A stretch of DNA of 64,000 nt from Bradyrhizobium diazoefficiens (GTDB taxonomy: Bacteria; Pseudomonadota; Alphaproteobacteria; Rhizobiales; Xanthobacteraceae). Below are positions 46,688 to 55,857 of this stretch, piece by piece (positions within the stretch are counted from its first letter, which is position 1; each line of letters opens with the position of its first letter). The notes under the pieces were generated by a model, which had not been told where the DNA came from, did not search any database, and saw only the letters and a program-made list of their open reading frames with translations. The stretch covers positions 62,001-126,000 of the forward strand of contig NZ_CP067102.1 in NCBI RefSeq assembly GCF_016616885.1, written 5' to 3'. The translations under genes were made by a program, and so were the position numbers.

Positions 46688-46862
46688 TCTGACGGTGGAT
46701 TGGCTGGCCCGGGATCCCCCTTGGGCCGGCCGCTTCCGCTCGATTTGCCATGCTGCGGGATTGCCGCCTGCGCTGCATGACGCTCTACGCGACAAGCCAT
46801 TGCTGGCTTGGACGAACCTCGCTAGGCCTGTGGTCAAATATCGACACAGGGGAAGCGAAGGC

Positions 46863-48065
46863 ATGACTGAAGCCGCAACCGGCGCAATGAGCGGACTGCG
46901 CGTCATCGATCTCACGCGCGTGCTCGGCGGCCCCTACTGCACCCAGATCCTCGCCGACCATGGCGCCGACATCATCAAGGTCGAGCCGCCGGCCGGCGAC
47001 GAGGTGCGCGACTGGGGTCCTCCCTTCCACGAGGAAGACGCGGCCTATTTCGTCGGCATCAACCGCAACAAGCGCTCGATCGGCCTCGACCTCGCCTCCG
47101 AGGGCGGCCGTGTCGTGCTGCTCAAGATGCTGGAGACGGCCGACGTCCTGATCGAGAATTTCAAGCCGGGCACGCTGGAGAAATGGGGCATCGGCAACGA
47201 TGCGCTCAGCCAGAAATATCCGCGCCTCGTGCATTGCCGGATCTGCGGCTTCGGCGCCGACGGTCCGCGCGGCGGCAATCCCGGCTATGACGCCATCATC
47301 CAGGCCATGACCGGCATGATCGCGGCGACCGGTTCGCCCGAGAGCGGTCCGATGCGGATCGGCGTGCCGCTGGTCGACATCACCACCGGTCTTTACGCGG
47401 CGATCGGCATCCTGATGGCGCTGTCGGAGCGGCAGCGCTCAGGGCTTGGCCAGTTCCTGGAGACGACGCTATACGAGACCGGGCTTGCCATCATGCATCC
47501 GCACACCGCGAATTATTTCATGCATGGCAAGCCGCCGGGGCTCACCGGCAACGAGCATCCCAACCTCGTGCCCTACGCGATCTTCCCGACCAAGACCGAC
47601 AACATCTTCATCGGCGTCGGCAATGACGGCACCTTCCGCAAGCTCGCCAAGGAGATCGGCAAGCCCGAGCTCGGCACCGATCCGCGCTTTGCCCGCAACA
47701 AGGACCGCATCGCCAATCGCGACGCGCTGCGCGCCGAGCTTGCCGCGGTGTTCAGCCAGCACGAGGCCGAGCCGTTGTGCAATCGGCTGCTCGCCGCGGG
47801 CCTGCCCGCAGGCCCCGTGCAGAAGATCGACCAGGCGTTGACCAACCCGCACACGATCGCGCGCGGCGACGTCATCGAGAAGGACTGGTACAAGGGCGTA
47901 GCCTCGCCGATCCGACTCGATCGCAGCAAGCCGAGCCTGCGCCGCCTGCCGCCGAAGTTCAGCCAGCACTCCCAGGAGGTGCTGGGCGAGTTCGGCTACT
48001 CAAAGGCGGAGATCGACGCGATGGTCGAAAAGGGCGTGGTCTGCGGGCCCGAGCGCAAGCGCTAG
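46863..48065 (+). CDS. CaiB/BaiF family CoA-transferase
   Basis: Class III CoA-transferase of 400 residues that moves CoA between organic acids. The conserved start LRVIDLTRVLGGPYCTQILADHGAD, the ENFKPGTLEKWGI segment and the likely catalytic Asp143 in GYDAIIQAMTG are present. The substrate cannot be told: no acyl-CoA gene is adjacent. I start at the ATG at 46863, preceded by AAGCGAAGG; the frame is open further, without family similarity. Confidence 0.88.
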   Translation: MTEAATGAMSGLRVIDLTRVLGGPYCTQILADHGADIIKVEPPAGDEVRDWGPPFHEEDAAYFVGINRNKRSIGLDLASEGGRVVLLKMLETADVLIENFKPGTLEKWGIGNDALSQKYPRLVHCRICGFGADGPRGGNPGYDAIIQAMTGMIAATGSPESGPMRIGVPLVDITTGLYAAIGILMALSERQRSGLGQFLETTLYETGLAIMHPHTANYFMHGKPPGLTGNEHPNLVPYAIFPTKTDNIFIGVGNDGTFRKLAKEIGKPELGTDPRFARNKDRIANRDALRAELAAVFSQHEAEPLCNRLLAAGLPAGPVQKIDQALTNPHTIARGDVIEKDWYKGVASPIRLDRSKPSLRRLPPKFSQHSQEVLGEFGYSKAEIDAMVEKGVVCGPERKR

Positions 48066-48246
48066 GTGGTGCGCTCCCTCTGCCGCCTGCGGGAGAGGTT
48101 TAGTGAGGTCGGCCAATGCCGCAGTGCGGCGCGGGCACGCATGTGCGCATGTGCACTGCGAACGGGGAAGCTGCCCCAGCGCGCCTTCGCCTATTTGACG
48201 ACTTCCCTTTTAGCAGCGCTTGCTGCTTTCGTTTCGGCCGCATACA

Positions 48247-48264
48247 CAGTCATGTGAACGTCAT
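48247..48264 (+). promoter_or_regulatory. Candidate PHO box for ugpBAEC
   Basis: CAGTCAT, GTGA, ACGTCAT: two copies of the CTGTCAT-type repeat at the 11-bp period of PhoB sites, 6/7 and 5/7 matches. It is 74 bp before the ugpB start. TAGCAGCGC (48211-48219) and its complement (48268-48276) flank it. Confidence 0.6.
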
Positions 48265-48300
48265 ATGGCGCTGCTAGCGCAAGCGATCTTTTTGACGGCC

Positions 48301-48333
48301 AAGGGACGGCTAAGGGACGGCTAAGGGAGGTTT
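48301..48333 (+). repeat. Tandem 11-bp repeats ending in the ugpB ribosome site
   Basis: AAGGGACGGCT at 48301 and again at 48312, followed by AAGGGAGGTTT at 48323. The third unit contains the Shine-Dalgarno AAGGGAGG for the ATG at 48339. Confidence 0.75.
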
Positions 48334-48338
48334 ACTTG

Positions 48339-49655
48339 ATGGCTCTTCGACATTTTGGGGCGGCTGCCGCTGTTGCAATCGCGGTTGGCATGACGGCTTC
48401 GCCGGCACTGGCCGTGACTGAAATCCAGTGGTGGCACGCGATGACGGGCGCCAACAACGACGTCATCGTCAAGCTCGCCAACGACTTCAATGCGTCGCAG
48501 AGCGACTACAAGGTCATCCCGACCTACAAGGGCAGCTATCCCGACACCATGAACGCCGGCATCGCGGCCTTCCGCGCCGGCAACGCCCCGCACATCATGC
48601 AGGTGTTCGAAGTCGGCACCGCGACCATGATGGCCGCGACCGGCGCCGTGAAGCCGGTCTACAAGCTGATGGCGGACGCCGGCGAGAAGTTCGATCCGAA
48701 GAACTACCTGTCCGCGATCACCGGCTACTATTCGACCTCGAAGGGCGAGATGCTGTCCTTTCCCTTCAACTCGTCGTCGACCGTGATGTGGGTCAACCTC
48801 GACGAGCTCAAGAAGGTCAACGCCGAGATCCCGAAGACCTGGCCCGAAGTGTTCGCGGTCGCCAAGAAGCTGCACGACAACGGCCATCCGACCTGCGGCT
48901 TCTCCAACTCCTGGGTCACCTGGGTCAATCTCGAGCAGCTCTCCGCCTGGCACAACGTGCCGCTCGCGAGCAAGGCGAACGGCCTTGACGGCTTCGACAC
49001 CAAGCTCGAGTTCAACGCGCCGCTGCAAGAGAAGCATCTCGAGAAGCTGGTCGAGCTGCAGAAGGACAAGACCTATGACTACGCCGGCCGCACCAACCAG
49101 GGCGAAGGCCGCTTCACCTCGGGTGAGTGCGCGATCTACCTGACCTCGTCGGCCTTCTTCGGCAACGTCAAGGCACAGGCCAAGTTCAACTTCACCGCCG
49201 CGCCGATGCCGTATTATCCCGACGTCAAGGGCGCGCCGCAGAACTCGATCATCGGCGGTGCTTCGCTCTGGGTCATGGGCGGCAAGTCGGCCGACGAATA
49301 CAAGGGCGTCGCCAAATTCCTGACCTTCCTCTCGGACACCGATCGTCAGGTCTACATCCACAAGGCCTCGGGCTATCTGCCGATCACCAAGGCGGCCTAT
49401 GAAAAGGCCAAGGCCGAGGGCTTCTACAAGGACCAGCCCTATCTGGAGACCCCGCTGCTCGAGCTGACCAACAAGGAGCCGACCGAGAACTCGCGCGGCC
49501 TGCGCCTCGGCAACATGGTTCAGCTGCGTGACGTCTGGGCGGAAGAGATCGAGCAGGCGCTGGCCGGCAAGAAGACCGCCAAGCAGGCGCTGGATGCCTC
49601 CGTCGAGCGCGGCAACACGATGCTGCGCCAGTTCGAAAAGACCGCCGTGAAATAA
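48339..49655 (+). CDS. ugpB: sn-glycerol-3-phosphate ABC transporter, substrate-binding protein
   Basis: Periplasmic binding protein of 438 residues with a signal peptide ([24 protein letters not shown]). UgpB-type features include [47 protein letters not shown] and the C-terminal [16 protein letters not shown]. It leads the ugpBAEC operon. An in-frame TTG one codon upstream is unlikely. Confidence 0.95.
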   Translation: MALRHFGAAAAVAIAVGMTASPALAVTEIQWWHAMTGANNDVIVKLANDFNASQSDYKVIPTYKGSYPDTMNAGIAAFRAGNAPHIMQVFEVGTATMMAATGAVKPVYKLMADAGEKFDPKNYLSAITGYYSTSKGEMLSFPFNSSSTVMWVNLDELKKVNAEIPKTWPEVFAVAKKLHDNGHPTCGFSNSWVTWVNLEQLSAWHNVPLASKANGLDGFDTKLEFNAPLQEKHLEKLVELQKDKTYDYAGRTNQGEGRFTSGECAIYLTSSAFFGNVKAQAKFNFTAAPMPYYPDVKGAPQNSIIGGASLWVMGGKSADEYKGVAKFLTFLSDTDRQVYIHKASGYLPITKAAYEKAKAEGFYKDQPYLETPLLELTNKEPTENSRGLRLGNMVQLRDVWAEEIEQALAGKKTAKQALDASVERGNTMLRQFEKTAVK

Positions 49656-49708
49656 GGCGAAGGCTCCGGTGGGCCGCACGACGAGCGGCCCGCCGGCGCC
49701 ACCCCATC

Positions 49709-50590
49709 ATGCAAAAGCAAGCGATTTTCCAATCAAAGCTGCTGCCTTATGCGCTGGTTGCGCCGCAACTCGCGATCGTTCTGATTTTCTTCTACTGGCC
49801 GGCCGTGCAGGCCGTCATCCAGTCCTTCCTGCTGCAGGACGCCTTCGGCCTCTCGACGAGCTTCGTCTGGTTCGAGAATTACGTCGAACTGTTCGGTGAC
49901 CCCGCCTATTTCGAGACGATCGTCCGAACCTTCGTCTTCTCGTTTGCGATCGCTGCCTCCTCGCTCTCGGTGGCTTTGCTGCTCGCGGTGATGGCGGACA
50001 AGCCGCTGCGCGGCGGCGCGGTCTACCGCACGCTGCTGATCTGGCCCTATGCCGTGGCGCCGCCCGTGGTCGGCGTGCTCTGGGTCTTCATGCTGCACCC
50101 CTCGCTCGGCGTGCTCTCGCGCTATCTGCGCGCTGCCGGCATCGAATGGAATCCGCTGCTCGACGGCGACCAGGCCGCGACGCTGGTCATCCTCGCCGCC
50201 GCCTGGAAGCAGATCTCCTATAATTTCCTGTTCTTCCTCGCGGGGCTCGCGAGCATTCCGAAGAGCGTGCTCGAGGCCGCCGCGATCGACGGCGCGCGCC
50301 CGATGCGCCGGTTCTGGACCGTGACCTTCCCGCTGCTGTCGCCGACCATCTTCTTCCTGCTGGTCGTCAACATCGTCTACGCCTTCTTCGACACCTTCGG
50401 CATCATCGACACCATGACCCGCGGCGGTCCCGGCACGTCAACGGTGACGCTGGTCTACAAGGTCTATAACGACGGCCTGATCGGCGGAAACCTCGGCGGC
50501 TCGGCGGCGCAGTCGGTGATCCTGATGGTCATGGTCATCGTGCTGACCGGAATCCAGTTCCGCTTCGTCGAACGCAAGGTGACCTACTGA
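49709..50590 (+). CDS. ugpA: sn-glycerol-3-phosphate ABC transporter, permease UgpA
   Basis: Inner-membrane permease of 293 residues with six hydrophobic stretches; the first is [21 protein letters not shown]. The EAA loop [23 protein letters not shown] contacts the ATPase. It pairs with UgpE; its stop shares one base with the ugpE start. Confidence 0.95.
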   Translation: MQKQAIFQSKLLPYALVAPQLAIVLIFFYWPAVQAVIQSFLLQDAFGLSTSFVWFENYVELFGDPAYFETIVRTFVFSFAIAASSLSVALLLAVMADKPLRGGAVYRTLLIWPYAVAPPVVGVLWVFMLHPSLGVLSRYLRAAGIEWNPLLDGDQAATLVILAAAWKQISYNFLFFLAGLASIPKSVLEAAAIDGARPMRRFWTVTFPLLSPTIFFLLVVNIVYAFFDTFGIIDTMTRGGPGTSTVTLVYKVYNDGLIGGNLGGSAAQSVILMVMVIVLTGIQFRFVERKVTY

Positions 50591-51438
50591 TGGTCGAGCA
50601 GGAGGGCTTTCGACGCTACGTCGCCCACATCGTCCTCTGGATCGGGATCGCGATCGTCGCCTTCCCGGTCTACGTCGCCATCGTCGCCTCGACGCAGGAC
50701 AACGCGCTGATCGCCAACGGGCAGATGTCGCTGTTGCCGGGCGGACATTTCTTCGAGGTCTACTACCAGACGATCTTCGTCGGCACGAGCGGCTCGACCC
50801 GCGAGCCGGTCGGCAACATGATGCTGAACTCGCTGGTGATGGCACTCCTGATCGCGGTCGGCAAGATCGCGATCTCGATCATCTCCGCCTATGCGATCGT
50901 GTATTTCCGCTTTCCCTTCCGGATGCCGATCTTCTGGATCATCTTCATCACCTTGATGCTGCCGGTCGAGGTCCGCATCTATCCGACCTACAAGATCGTC
51001 GCCGACCTGCACATGCTCGATAGCTATGCCGGCCTCGCGCTGCCGCTGATCGCCTCGGCCACGGCGACGCTGCTGTTCCGCCAATTCTTCATGACCGTGC
51101 CGGATGAATTGCTGGAGGCGTCGCGCATCGACGGCGCCGGACCCTTGCGCTTCTTCTGGGATACGCTGCTGCCGCTGTCGCGCACCAACATGGCCGCGCT
51201 GTTCGTGATCCTCTTCATTCTCGGCTGGAATCAGTATCTCTGGCCGCTGCTGATCACCACACGCGACGACATGCAGACCATCCAGATCGGCATTCGCAAG
51301 ATGATGACCACCAACGATGCGCTGACCGAATGGCCGATTGTGATGGCGACCGCCGTGCTGGCCATGCTGCCGCCGGTGTTCGTCGTCGTTGCCATGCAGA
51401 AATTGTTCGTGCGCGGCCTGGTCGAGACGGAGAAGTAG
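50590..51438 (+). CDS. ugpE: sn-glycerol-3-phosphate ABC transporter, permease UgpE
   Basis: Second permease, 282 residues, with the EAA loop LLEASRIDGAGPLRFFWDTLLPLS and six membrane segments. The start TGATGG overlaps the ugpA stop. ugpC follows after six bases. Confidence 0.95.
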   Translation: MVEQEGFRRYVAHIVLWIGIAIVAFPVYVAIVASTQDNALIANGQMSLLPGGHFFEVYYQTIFVGTSGSTREPVGNMMLNSLVMALLIAVGKIAISIISAYAIVYFRFPFRMPIFWIIFITLMLPVEVRIYPTYKIVADLHMLDSYAGLALPLIASATATLLFRQFFMTVPDELLEASRIDGAGPLRFFWDTLLPLSRTNMAALFVILFILGWNQYLWPLLITTRDDMQTIQIGIRKMMTTNDALTEWPIVMATAVLAMLPPVFVVVAMQKLFVRGLVETEK

Positions 51439-51444
51439 AGAGTT

Positions 51445-52527
51445 ATGGCCAACGTCACCCTGCGCAACGTCCGCAAGACCTATCCCGGCGGCTTCGAGGC
51501 CATCAAGGGCGTCAACGTCGATGTCGGCGACGGGCAGTTCTGCGTGCTGGTGGGGCCGTCCGGCTGCGGCAAGTCGACCCTGCTCCGCATGGTCGCAGGG
51601 CTCGAGACCGTCACCGGCGGCGAGATCGACATCGGCGGCCGCGTCGTCAACCAGGTCGAGCCCGCCGATCGCGACATCGCGATGGTGTTCCAGAATTACG
51701 CGCTCTATCCGCATATGAGCGTCTTCAACAACATGGCCTACGGCCTGCGCAATCGCGGCATGAAGGAAGCCGAGATCAGGACCCGCGTCGAGGAAGCCGC
51801 GCGCGTGCTCGAGCTTGCGCCGATGCTGGAGCGCAAGCCGCGCCAGCTCTCCGGCGGCCAGCGCCAGCGCGTCGCCATGGGCCGCGCCATCGTGCGCCAG
51901 CCGAAGGTGTTCCTGTTCGACGAGCCGCTCTCCAACCTCGACGCCAAGCTGCGCATCGCGATGCGCGTCGAGATCCGCAAATTGCAGCGCCGGCTCAACA
52001 CGACATCGATCTACGTCACCCACGACCAGCTCGAGGCGATGACGCTCGCCGACGTTCTCGTGGTGATGAATGGCGGCCAGGTCGAGCAGGTCGGTAATCC
52101 CCTTGCGATCTACGAGAAGCCGGCGACGACCTTCGTCGCCTCCTTCATCGGCGCACCGCCGATGAATCTGATGTCGACGCGCACCGATGAAATCAAATCG
52201 CAGCTCGGCAACGCAGGCGACGCCGGCATCCTCGGCATCCGGCCGGAAGATTTTGTCATCACCGACCAGACGCCGGCCGGCGGTGTTGCGCTCCCGCTCA
52301 CTGTGGAAGCGATCGAGCGCGTCGGCGCCGAGACTTTTATTTACGGCGCACGCGCGCAGGACGAGCAGCGCATCGCCGCCAATCCGGGCGAACTGCCGCC
52401 CGGCGAGGTCATCGTCCGCATCCCCGGCTCCGAGGCGCCGCCGATCGGCCAAAAAATCCGAGTCGCGGCGGTGCGGCCGAAACTGCACCTGTTCAGCGGC
52501 GACGGCCGGACGCGGATCGAAGTCTGA
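51445..52527 (+). CDS. ugpC: sn-glycerol-3-phosphate ABC transporter, ATPase UgpC
   Basis: ATP-binding subunit of 360 residues. Walker A is GPSGCGKST, the signature is [14 protein letters not shown], Walker B is [16 protein letters not shown], and the C-terminal TOBE/regulatory domain spans about 235-360. Together with UgpBAE it imports glycerol-3-phosphate and its diesters, usually under phosphate limitation. Confidence 0.95.
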   Translation: MANVTLRNVRKTYPGGFEAIKGVNVDVGDGQFCVLVGPSGCGKSTLLRMVAGLETVTGGEIDIGGRVVNQVEPADRDIAMVFQNYALYPHMSVFNNMAYGLRNRGMKEAEIRTRVEEAARVLELAPMLERKPRQLSGGQRQRVAMGRAIVRQPKVFLFDEPLSNLDAKLRIAMRVEIRKLQRRLNTTSIYVTHDQLEAMTLADVLVVMNGGQVEQVGNPLAIYEKPATTFVASFIGAPPMNLMSTRTDEIKSQLGNAGDAGILGIRPEDFVITDQTPAGGVALPLTVEAIERVGAETFIYGARAQDEQRIAANPGELPPGEVIVRIPGSEAPPIGQKIRVAAVRPKLHLFSGDGRTRIEV

Positions 52528-52558
52528 GCGGTTCCGAAGGGCGGGCGAGCCAAAAGCG

Positions 52559-52580
52559 CGAAAACAACCCCATGCACAGT
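52559..52580 (+). repeat. Dispersed 22-bp repeat, copy 2
   Basis: Identical to 11308-11329. It lies 32 bp after ugpC, in the 246-bp gap before hsp20. Confidence 0.8.
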
Positions 52581-52659
52581 AGCCGGAGGTCTGTTTTCAT
52601 TGGGATAAATCGCAGGTTAGATTCGTCACGGCCGGGCCACGGCTGAAGCAGTGAATCCA

Positions 52660-52773
52660 TAGCCTCCCGCTACGTCCTTGAACCCCCACGGGGATATGCC
52701 CATATTGCTGACCAAGGGGCGCCGCTTCCGGGCCCTGAAATGCCAAAGTCGCTTCGAGAGGACTTTGTAAACT
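52660..52773 (+). promoter_or_regulatory. ROSE-like RNA thermometer in the hsp20 leader
   Basis: The 3'-terminal hairpin pairs AAAGTC (52745-52750) with GACTTT (52761-52766) and buries the Shine-Dalgarno AGAGGA (52757-52762). Opposite it is UCGCU (52749-52753), which fits the UYGCU motif of ROSE elements in Bradyrhizobium. The upstream part up to about 52660 can form further stems. Heat would open the hairpin. The 5' limit is approximate. Confidence 0.6.
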
Positions 52774-53199
52774 ATGTCTCGTGTTCCCACGCTTTCCAGT
52801 CCGTTCCTTCTGGGCTTCGACGAGATTGAGCGCGTGCTCGATCGCGTCGTCAAAGGCGCCGACGGTTATCCTCCCTACAATATCGAGAGGTGCGACCGGT
52901 CGGACGGCCAGCCCGAGCGTTTGCGCATCACGCTGGCGGTCGCCGGATTCACCCGCGACCAACTCGATGTAACCATTGAGGAAAACCAGCTCGTGATCCG
53001 CGGCCGGCAGCAGGACGACAAGTCCCGGCAATACATCCATCGCGGCATTGCCGCGCGCCACTTCCAGCGCACTTTCGTGCTGGCAGAGGGGATGCTGGTG
53101 CTGGGTGCGGATCTGAAGAACGGGTTGTTGTCGGTCGACCTGGCCCGGCCTGAACCGGAGAGGATCGTTAAGACAATCGCTATCAATGAGCACGAATAA
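52774..53199 (+). CDS. Small heat shock protein, Hsp20 family
   Basis: A 141-residue alpha-crystallin chaperone that holds unfolded proteins. The core domain runs from about 37 to 130: YNIERCDRSDGQPERLRITLAVAGFTRDQLDVTI, ENQLVIRG, and GLLSVDLARPEP. It is preceded by a ROSE-like leader and followed 51 bp later by a DUF1150 gene, the pairing seen in Rhizobiales. Confidence 0.94.
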   Translation: MSRVPTLSSPFLLGFDEIERVLDRVVKGADGYPPYNIERCDRSDGQPERLRITLAVAGFTRDQLDVTIEENQLVIRGRQQDDKSRQYIHRGIAARHFQRTFVLAEGMLVLGADLKNGLLSVDLARPEPERIVKTIAINEHE

Positions 53200-53250
53200 T
53201 GGAACGAGTAGCGGACTCGACCGCTTAGTTTCTGTGAAGGAGTCGAGACC

Positions 53251-53523
53251 ATGAGTGAAGGTCACGTTGCGTTCGAATACGAAGCCAAGGCTGTCTCGCC
53301 GGAGACGCTGGCAACCCTCGGCGAAGGCCATATCGCCTATGTGAAGCAGATCCGCTCCGAGGATGTGCCCGGCCTGTTCCCTGAAGCCCCGAAGATTGCG
53401 CCCGGCCTCAAGCTGTTCGCGCTCCACTCCGCCGACGGCACGCCGATCATGCTGACCGACAGCCGCGAAGCCGCGGTCGCCAACGCCTGGAGCAACGAGC
53501 TGCAAGCGGTGAGCGTGCACTGA
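53251..53523 (+). CDS. DUF1150 family protein
   Basis: A 90-residue conserved protein of unknown function (EYEAKAVSPETLATLGEGHIAYVKQI ... LFALHSADGTPIMLTDSREAA). It follows hsp20 and probably shares its transcript. The last 80 bp and the terminator behind it are duplicated at 55332-55471. Confidence 0.88.
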   Translation: MSEGHVAFEYEAKAVSPETLATLGEGHIAYVKQIRSEDVPGLFPEAPKIAPGLKLFALHSADGTPIMLTDSREAAVANAWSNELQAVSVH

Positions 53524-53583
53524 GCGCACGCGTCGCACGAATAGAGTTTCAAGCGGGCATGCCTTCAGATGAAGGCGTGCCCG
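53441..53583. repeat. Direct repeat copy A (3' end of DUF1150 gene and terminator)
   Basis: 143 bp that recur in the same orientation at 55332-55471, nearly identical with a few substitutions and small gaps. It spans the last 27 codons of the DUF1150 gene plus the terminator stem. The two copies bracket a LysR gene and a GlcG-like gene. Confidence 0.88.
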
Positions 53584-53588
53584 TTTTG
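53554..53588 (+). terminator. Rho-independent terminator of hsp20-DUF1150
   Basis: A 13-bp stem with one G-U pair, CGGGCATGCCTTC (53554-53566) against GAAGGCGTGCCCG (53571-53583), an AGAT loop and TTTT after it. Confidence 0.9.
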
Positions 53589-53677
53589 TCTTATCCCTGT
53601 GCTTCCTTAGTCGACGATCTGCCGCTCATCCGCAGGGGAAGACAGACCCGCGAGAAGCGGCGCATATGCCGACATGC

Positions 53678-54574
53678 TTAGCGTTCGGCCGTCGCCGACA
53701 AATACTCGATCATCCATTGACCCGCGGGGCCCAGTCGCTGATCGGCGCGATACGCGCCACCCATGACGAGTCGGGTGGCACGCGCATCGAATGCGGTTGG
53801 ACGTATGATCTTCAAACGACCCCGCACAATATCGTCCTCGACCAGATGCGCGGGCATGTTTCCCCATCCGAGGCCGGCCAACAGCATTGAATGTTTTGCG
53901 CCGAGATCGGCGAGCCGCCAGGTCTGACCGGACAGGACGCCGTAATCGCGGCCGGCCGTCATGGCCGATCGGTCCGTCAACACGAGCTGAACATATCGTT
54001 GCAAGACATGTGTCTCGATCGGGCCATCGCATGCGGCCAGCGGATGATGCGGGGCCACCACCGGGATCAAATCGACGGTCAGCAAGTGGAAGCGCCTCAG
54101 GACGGGAAGATCGGTGAAGATGAATTGCAGAAGCCCGATCATACAGGTGCCGTCGAGCAGGAGCTCCGTTGCAGCCCCGAGCGGCTGTACGTAGACGCGC
54201 GGAGGAACGGTCGGAAACCTCTCCGTAAAGGCCTTCAGCGCATCCACGACGGCGTGCATCGGGAACATTGAATCCAGCACAATGGTCAATTCGGCTTCGA
54301 GCCCGCTGGCAAGACTTCGCGCGGAATCGCGGAAGGCGTTCGTCTCTTCGGTAATCCGTCGCGCGCGGAGCAGGAGCGTGCGCCCCGCCTCGGTCAGGGT
54401 TGGCCGGTAAGCGGCGCGATCGAACAGCGTCATGTCGATCTGCACCTCCAGCTTTTGAATGCCGTAGGTCACCGCCGATTGGGCGCGCTTCAGCTTCTTG
54501 GCTGCCTTCGAGAAACTGCCCTCGTCGACAATGGCGAGGAAGATCTGAATCTGGTCGAGGGTCAAGGCGTCCAT
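53678..54574 (-). CDS. LysR-family transcriptional regulator
   Basis: A 298-residue LysR regulator. The winged helix is ALTLDQIQIFLAIVDEGSFSKAAKKLKRAQSAVTYGIQKLE, and the effector domain runs from about residue 90. It diverges from the GlcG-like gene with 129 bp between starts, so it likely controls it. It lies between the direct repeats. Confidence 0.93.
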   Translation of the reverse strand: MDALTLDQIQIFLAIVDEGSFSKAAKKLKRAQSAVTYGIQKLEVQIDMTLFDRAAYRPTLTEAGRTLLLRARRITEETNAFRDSARSLASGLEAELTIVLDSMFPMHAVVDALKAFTERFPTVPPRVYVQPLGAATELLLDGTCMIGLLQFIFTDLPVLRRFHLLTVDLIPVVAPHHPLAACDGPIETHVLQRYVQLVLTDRSAMTAGRDYGVLSGQTWRLADLGAKHSMLLAGLGWGNMPAHLVEDDIVRGRLKIIRPTAFDARATRLVMGGAYRADQRLGPAGQWMIEYLSATAER

Positions 54575-54703
54575 GTTCTAATTTATAGATCAAGATGAGC
54601 TAAACTTCATCAATTTCTTTGGGGATAGCAATCGTCTACCGAATCCCCGGCGCGGCCGATGGCACGCCGTGATGTCCAACCCCTACGTCGAGGACCCGTC
54701 CAG

Positions 54704-55297
54704 ATGACCCAATTCTTAATGACCCATGTCTTGATGCTGCTCTCCACCCCGCGCGGCAAAATCTCGCTTGCGACGCGGCTCGCAACCGCGCTCGTCCTCA
54801 TGCTTGTTGCGGCGGCATCCCCGGCCCGTTCCGACGACATCGTCACGACGCACAGGCTATCGGCGGCTCTGGCAGCGGAAGTCGTAACCGAGGCGGTTGC
54901 GAGTTGCGCGAAGCAGGGTTTCCGAGTCAGCGCGGCCGTCGTCGACGTCGATGGCCTGACGCAGGCCATGTTGCGCGGTGATGGGGCTCACGCGGCCTCG
55001 TTCGATCTGGCCAGTGACAAGGCGTATACCGTGGTCACGATCGGCGCGACCCACAACGACGACAGCATCAGCGCCATGGTGAAGCGGATGGGAGCAAATC
55101 CAACCGCCTTCTGGGGCTTGGCCAATGCCGGCGGCCTGGGCAAGCTACCGCGCGTCTCGCTCATTGTCGGCGGTCTTCGTATCAAGGTTGGCAACGAAGT
55201 CATCGGTGGCATCGGCGTCTCGGGCGGGCCCGGCATCGATGATGACGAAACTTGCGCCAAAGCCGGCATCGACAAGATCAGTGCACGTCTCAAATAG
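54704..55297 (+). CDS. Exported GlcG/HbpS-like protein
   Basis: A 197-residue protein with a signal peptide (LATRLATALVLMLVAAASPARS) and a GlcG/HbpS domain: SAAVVDVDGLTQAMLRGDGAHAASFDLASDKAYT, and the C-terminal signature GGIGVSGGPGIDDDETCAKAGI. HbpS proteins bind heme in the cell envelope, while GlcG has an obscure role. I use the ATG at 54704; an ATG at 54659 is in frame, without a better ribosome site. The divergent LysR gene probably regulates it. Confidence 0.85.
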   Translation: MTQFLMTHVLMLLSTPRGKISLATRLATALVLMLVAAASPARSDDIVTTHRLSAALAAEVVTEAVASCAKQGFRVSAAVVDVDGLTQAMLRGDGAHAASFDLASDKAYTVVTIGATHNDDSISAMVKRMGANPTAFWGLANAGGLGKLPRVSLIVGGLRIKVGNEVIGGIGVSGGPGIDDDETCAKAGIDKISARLK

Positions 55298-55330
55298 CCG
55301 ATCGTCTCGGAACGGATCGATAGAAGCGAC

Positions 55331-55399
55331 CCGCCGATCATGCTGACCGACAGCCGCGAAGCCGCATTCGCCAACGCCTGGAGCAACGAGCTGCGGTGA
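55331..55399 (+). pseudogene. Remnant of a DUF1150 gene
   Basis: Encodes PPIMLTDSREAAFANAWSNELR and stops, matching the C-terminus of the protein at 53251. No start or N-terminus precedes it. It is part of repeat copy B. Confidence 0.8.
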
Positions 55400-55471
55400 G
55401 CGTGCACTGAGCGCACGTGAGTCGCACGAATAGGATTTTGGCGGGCATGCCTTCGCAGGAAGGCGTGCCCG
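55332..55471. repeat. Direct repeat copy B
   Basis: 140 bp matching 53441-53583 in the same orientation. Copy B has drifted slightly (three-base gaps at the codons before the stop and before the stem). Confidence 0.88.
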
Positions 55472-55480
55472 CTTGTTTTT
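55441..55480 (+). terminator. Terminator stem in repeat copy B
   Basis: The 14-bp stem (55441-55454 with 55459-55472, one G-U) has loop GCAG and TTGTTTTT after it. It may now end transcription of the GlcG-like gene. Confidence 0.8.
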
Positions 55481-55857
55481 GACACGCACCTTTTCCAGAA
55501 CCGAGGTCGCTTCAGATTGCCTCGATCGAGCCGCGGGCCCTTGCCTCTGCCGGTTGCGAAAGAGGTAGGCGCGAAGCGCTTCACAGCTATTTCTCTCTCG
55601 ATGGTGGCCCGCGAAAACCTTAGTCGAAGAGCGTTGTCACCATATTTTTCGGAGGAATCGATCGGCAAGAGGGGCCGCCTGAGTCAAAACGACTCACGCA
55701 CGGGCGGTGATAGCGCGCGCTTTTTGAGTGGGGGACCTGCCAATGGCCGCAAGGAGCGCAGAAGAGCCGAACTCCGGGACGCGGCGCTGAACGATGTCTT
55801 AGAAATTGATGAGGGGGATGGGGGGAAAGGTCGCAGCCGATGCTACGAGGTGACCTC

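Larger units (their letters stand above)
55298..55857. other. Gene-free stretch with repeat copy B
   Basis: The first 175 bp hold direct repeat copy B and its terminator. From about 55481 to 55857 I see no gene that can be supported: the frames there are short and lack a family pattern. The methylase gene begins at its far end, on the other strand. Confidence 0.5.

Noticed and set aside
50584..52488. Minus-strand frame across ugpE and ugpC
   Set aside because: A shadow of ABC transporter genes with typical codon bias.
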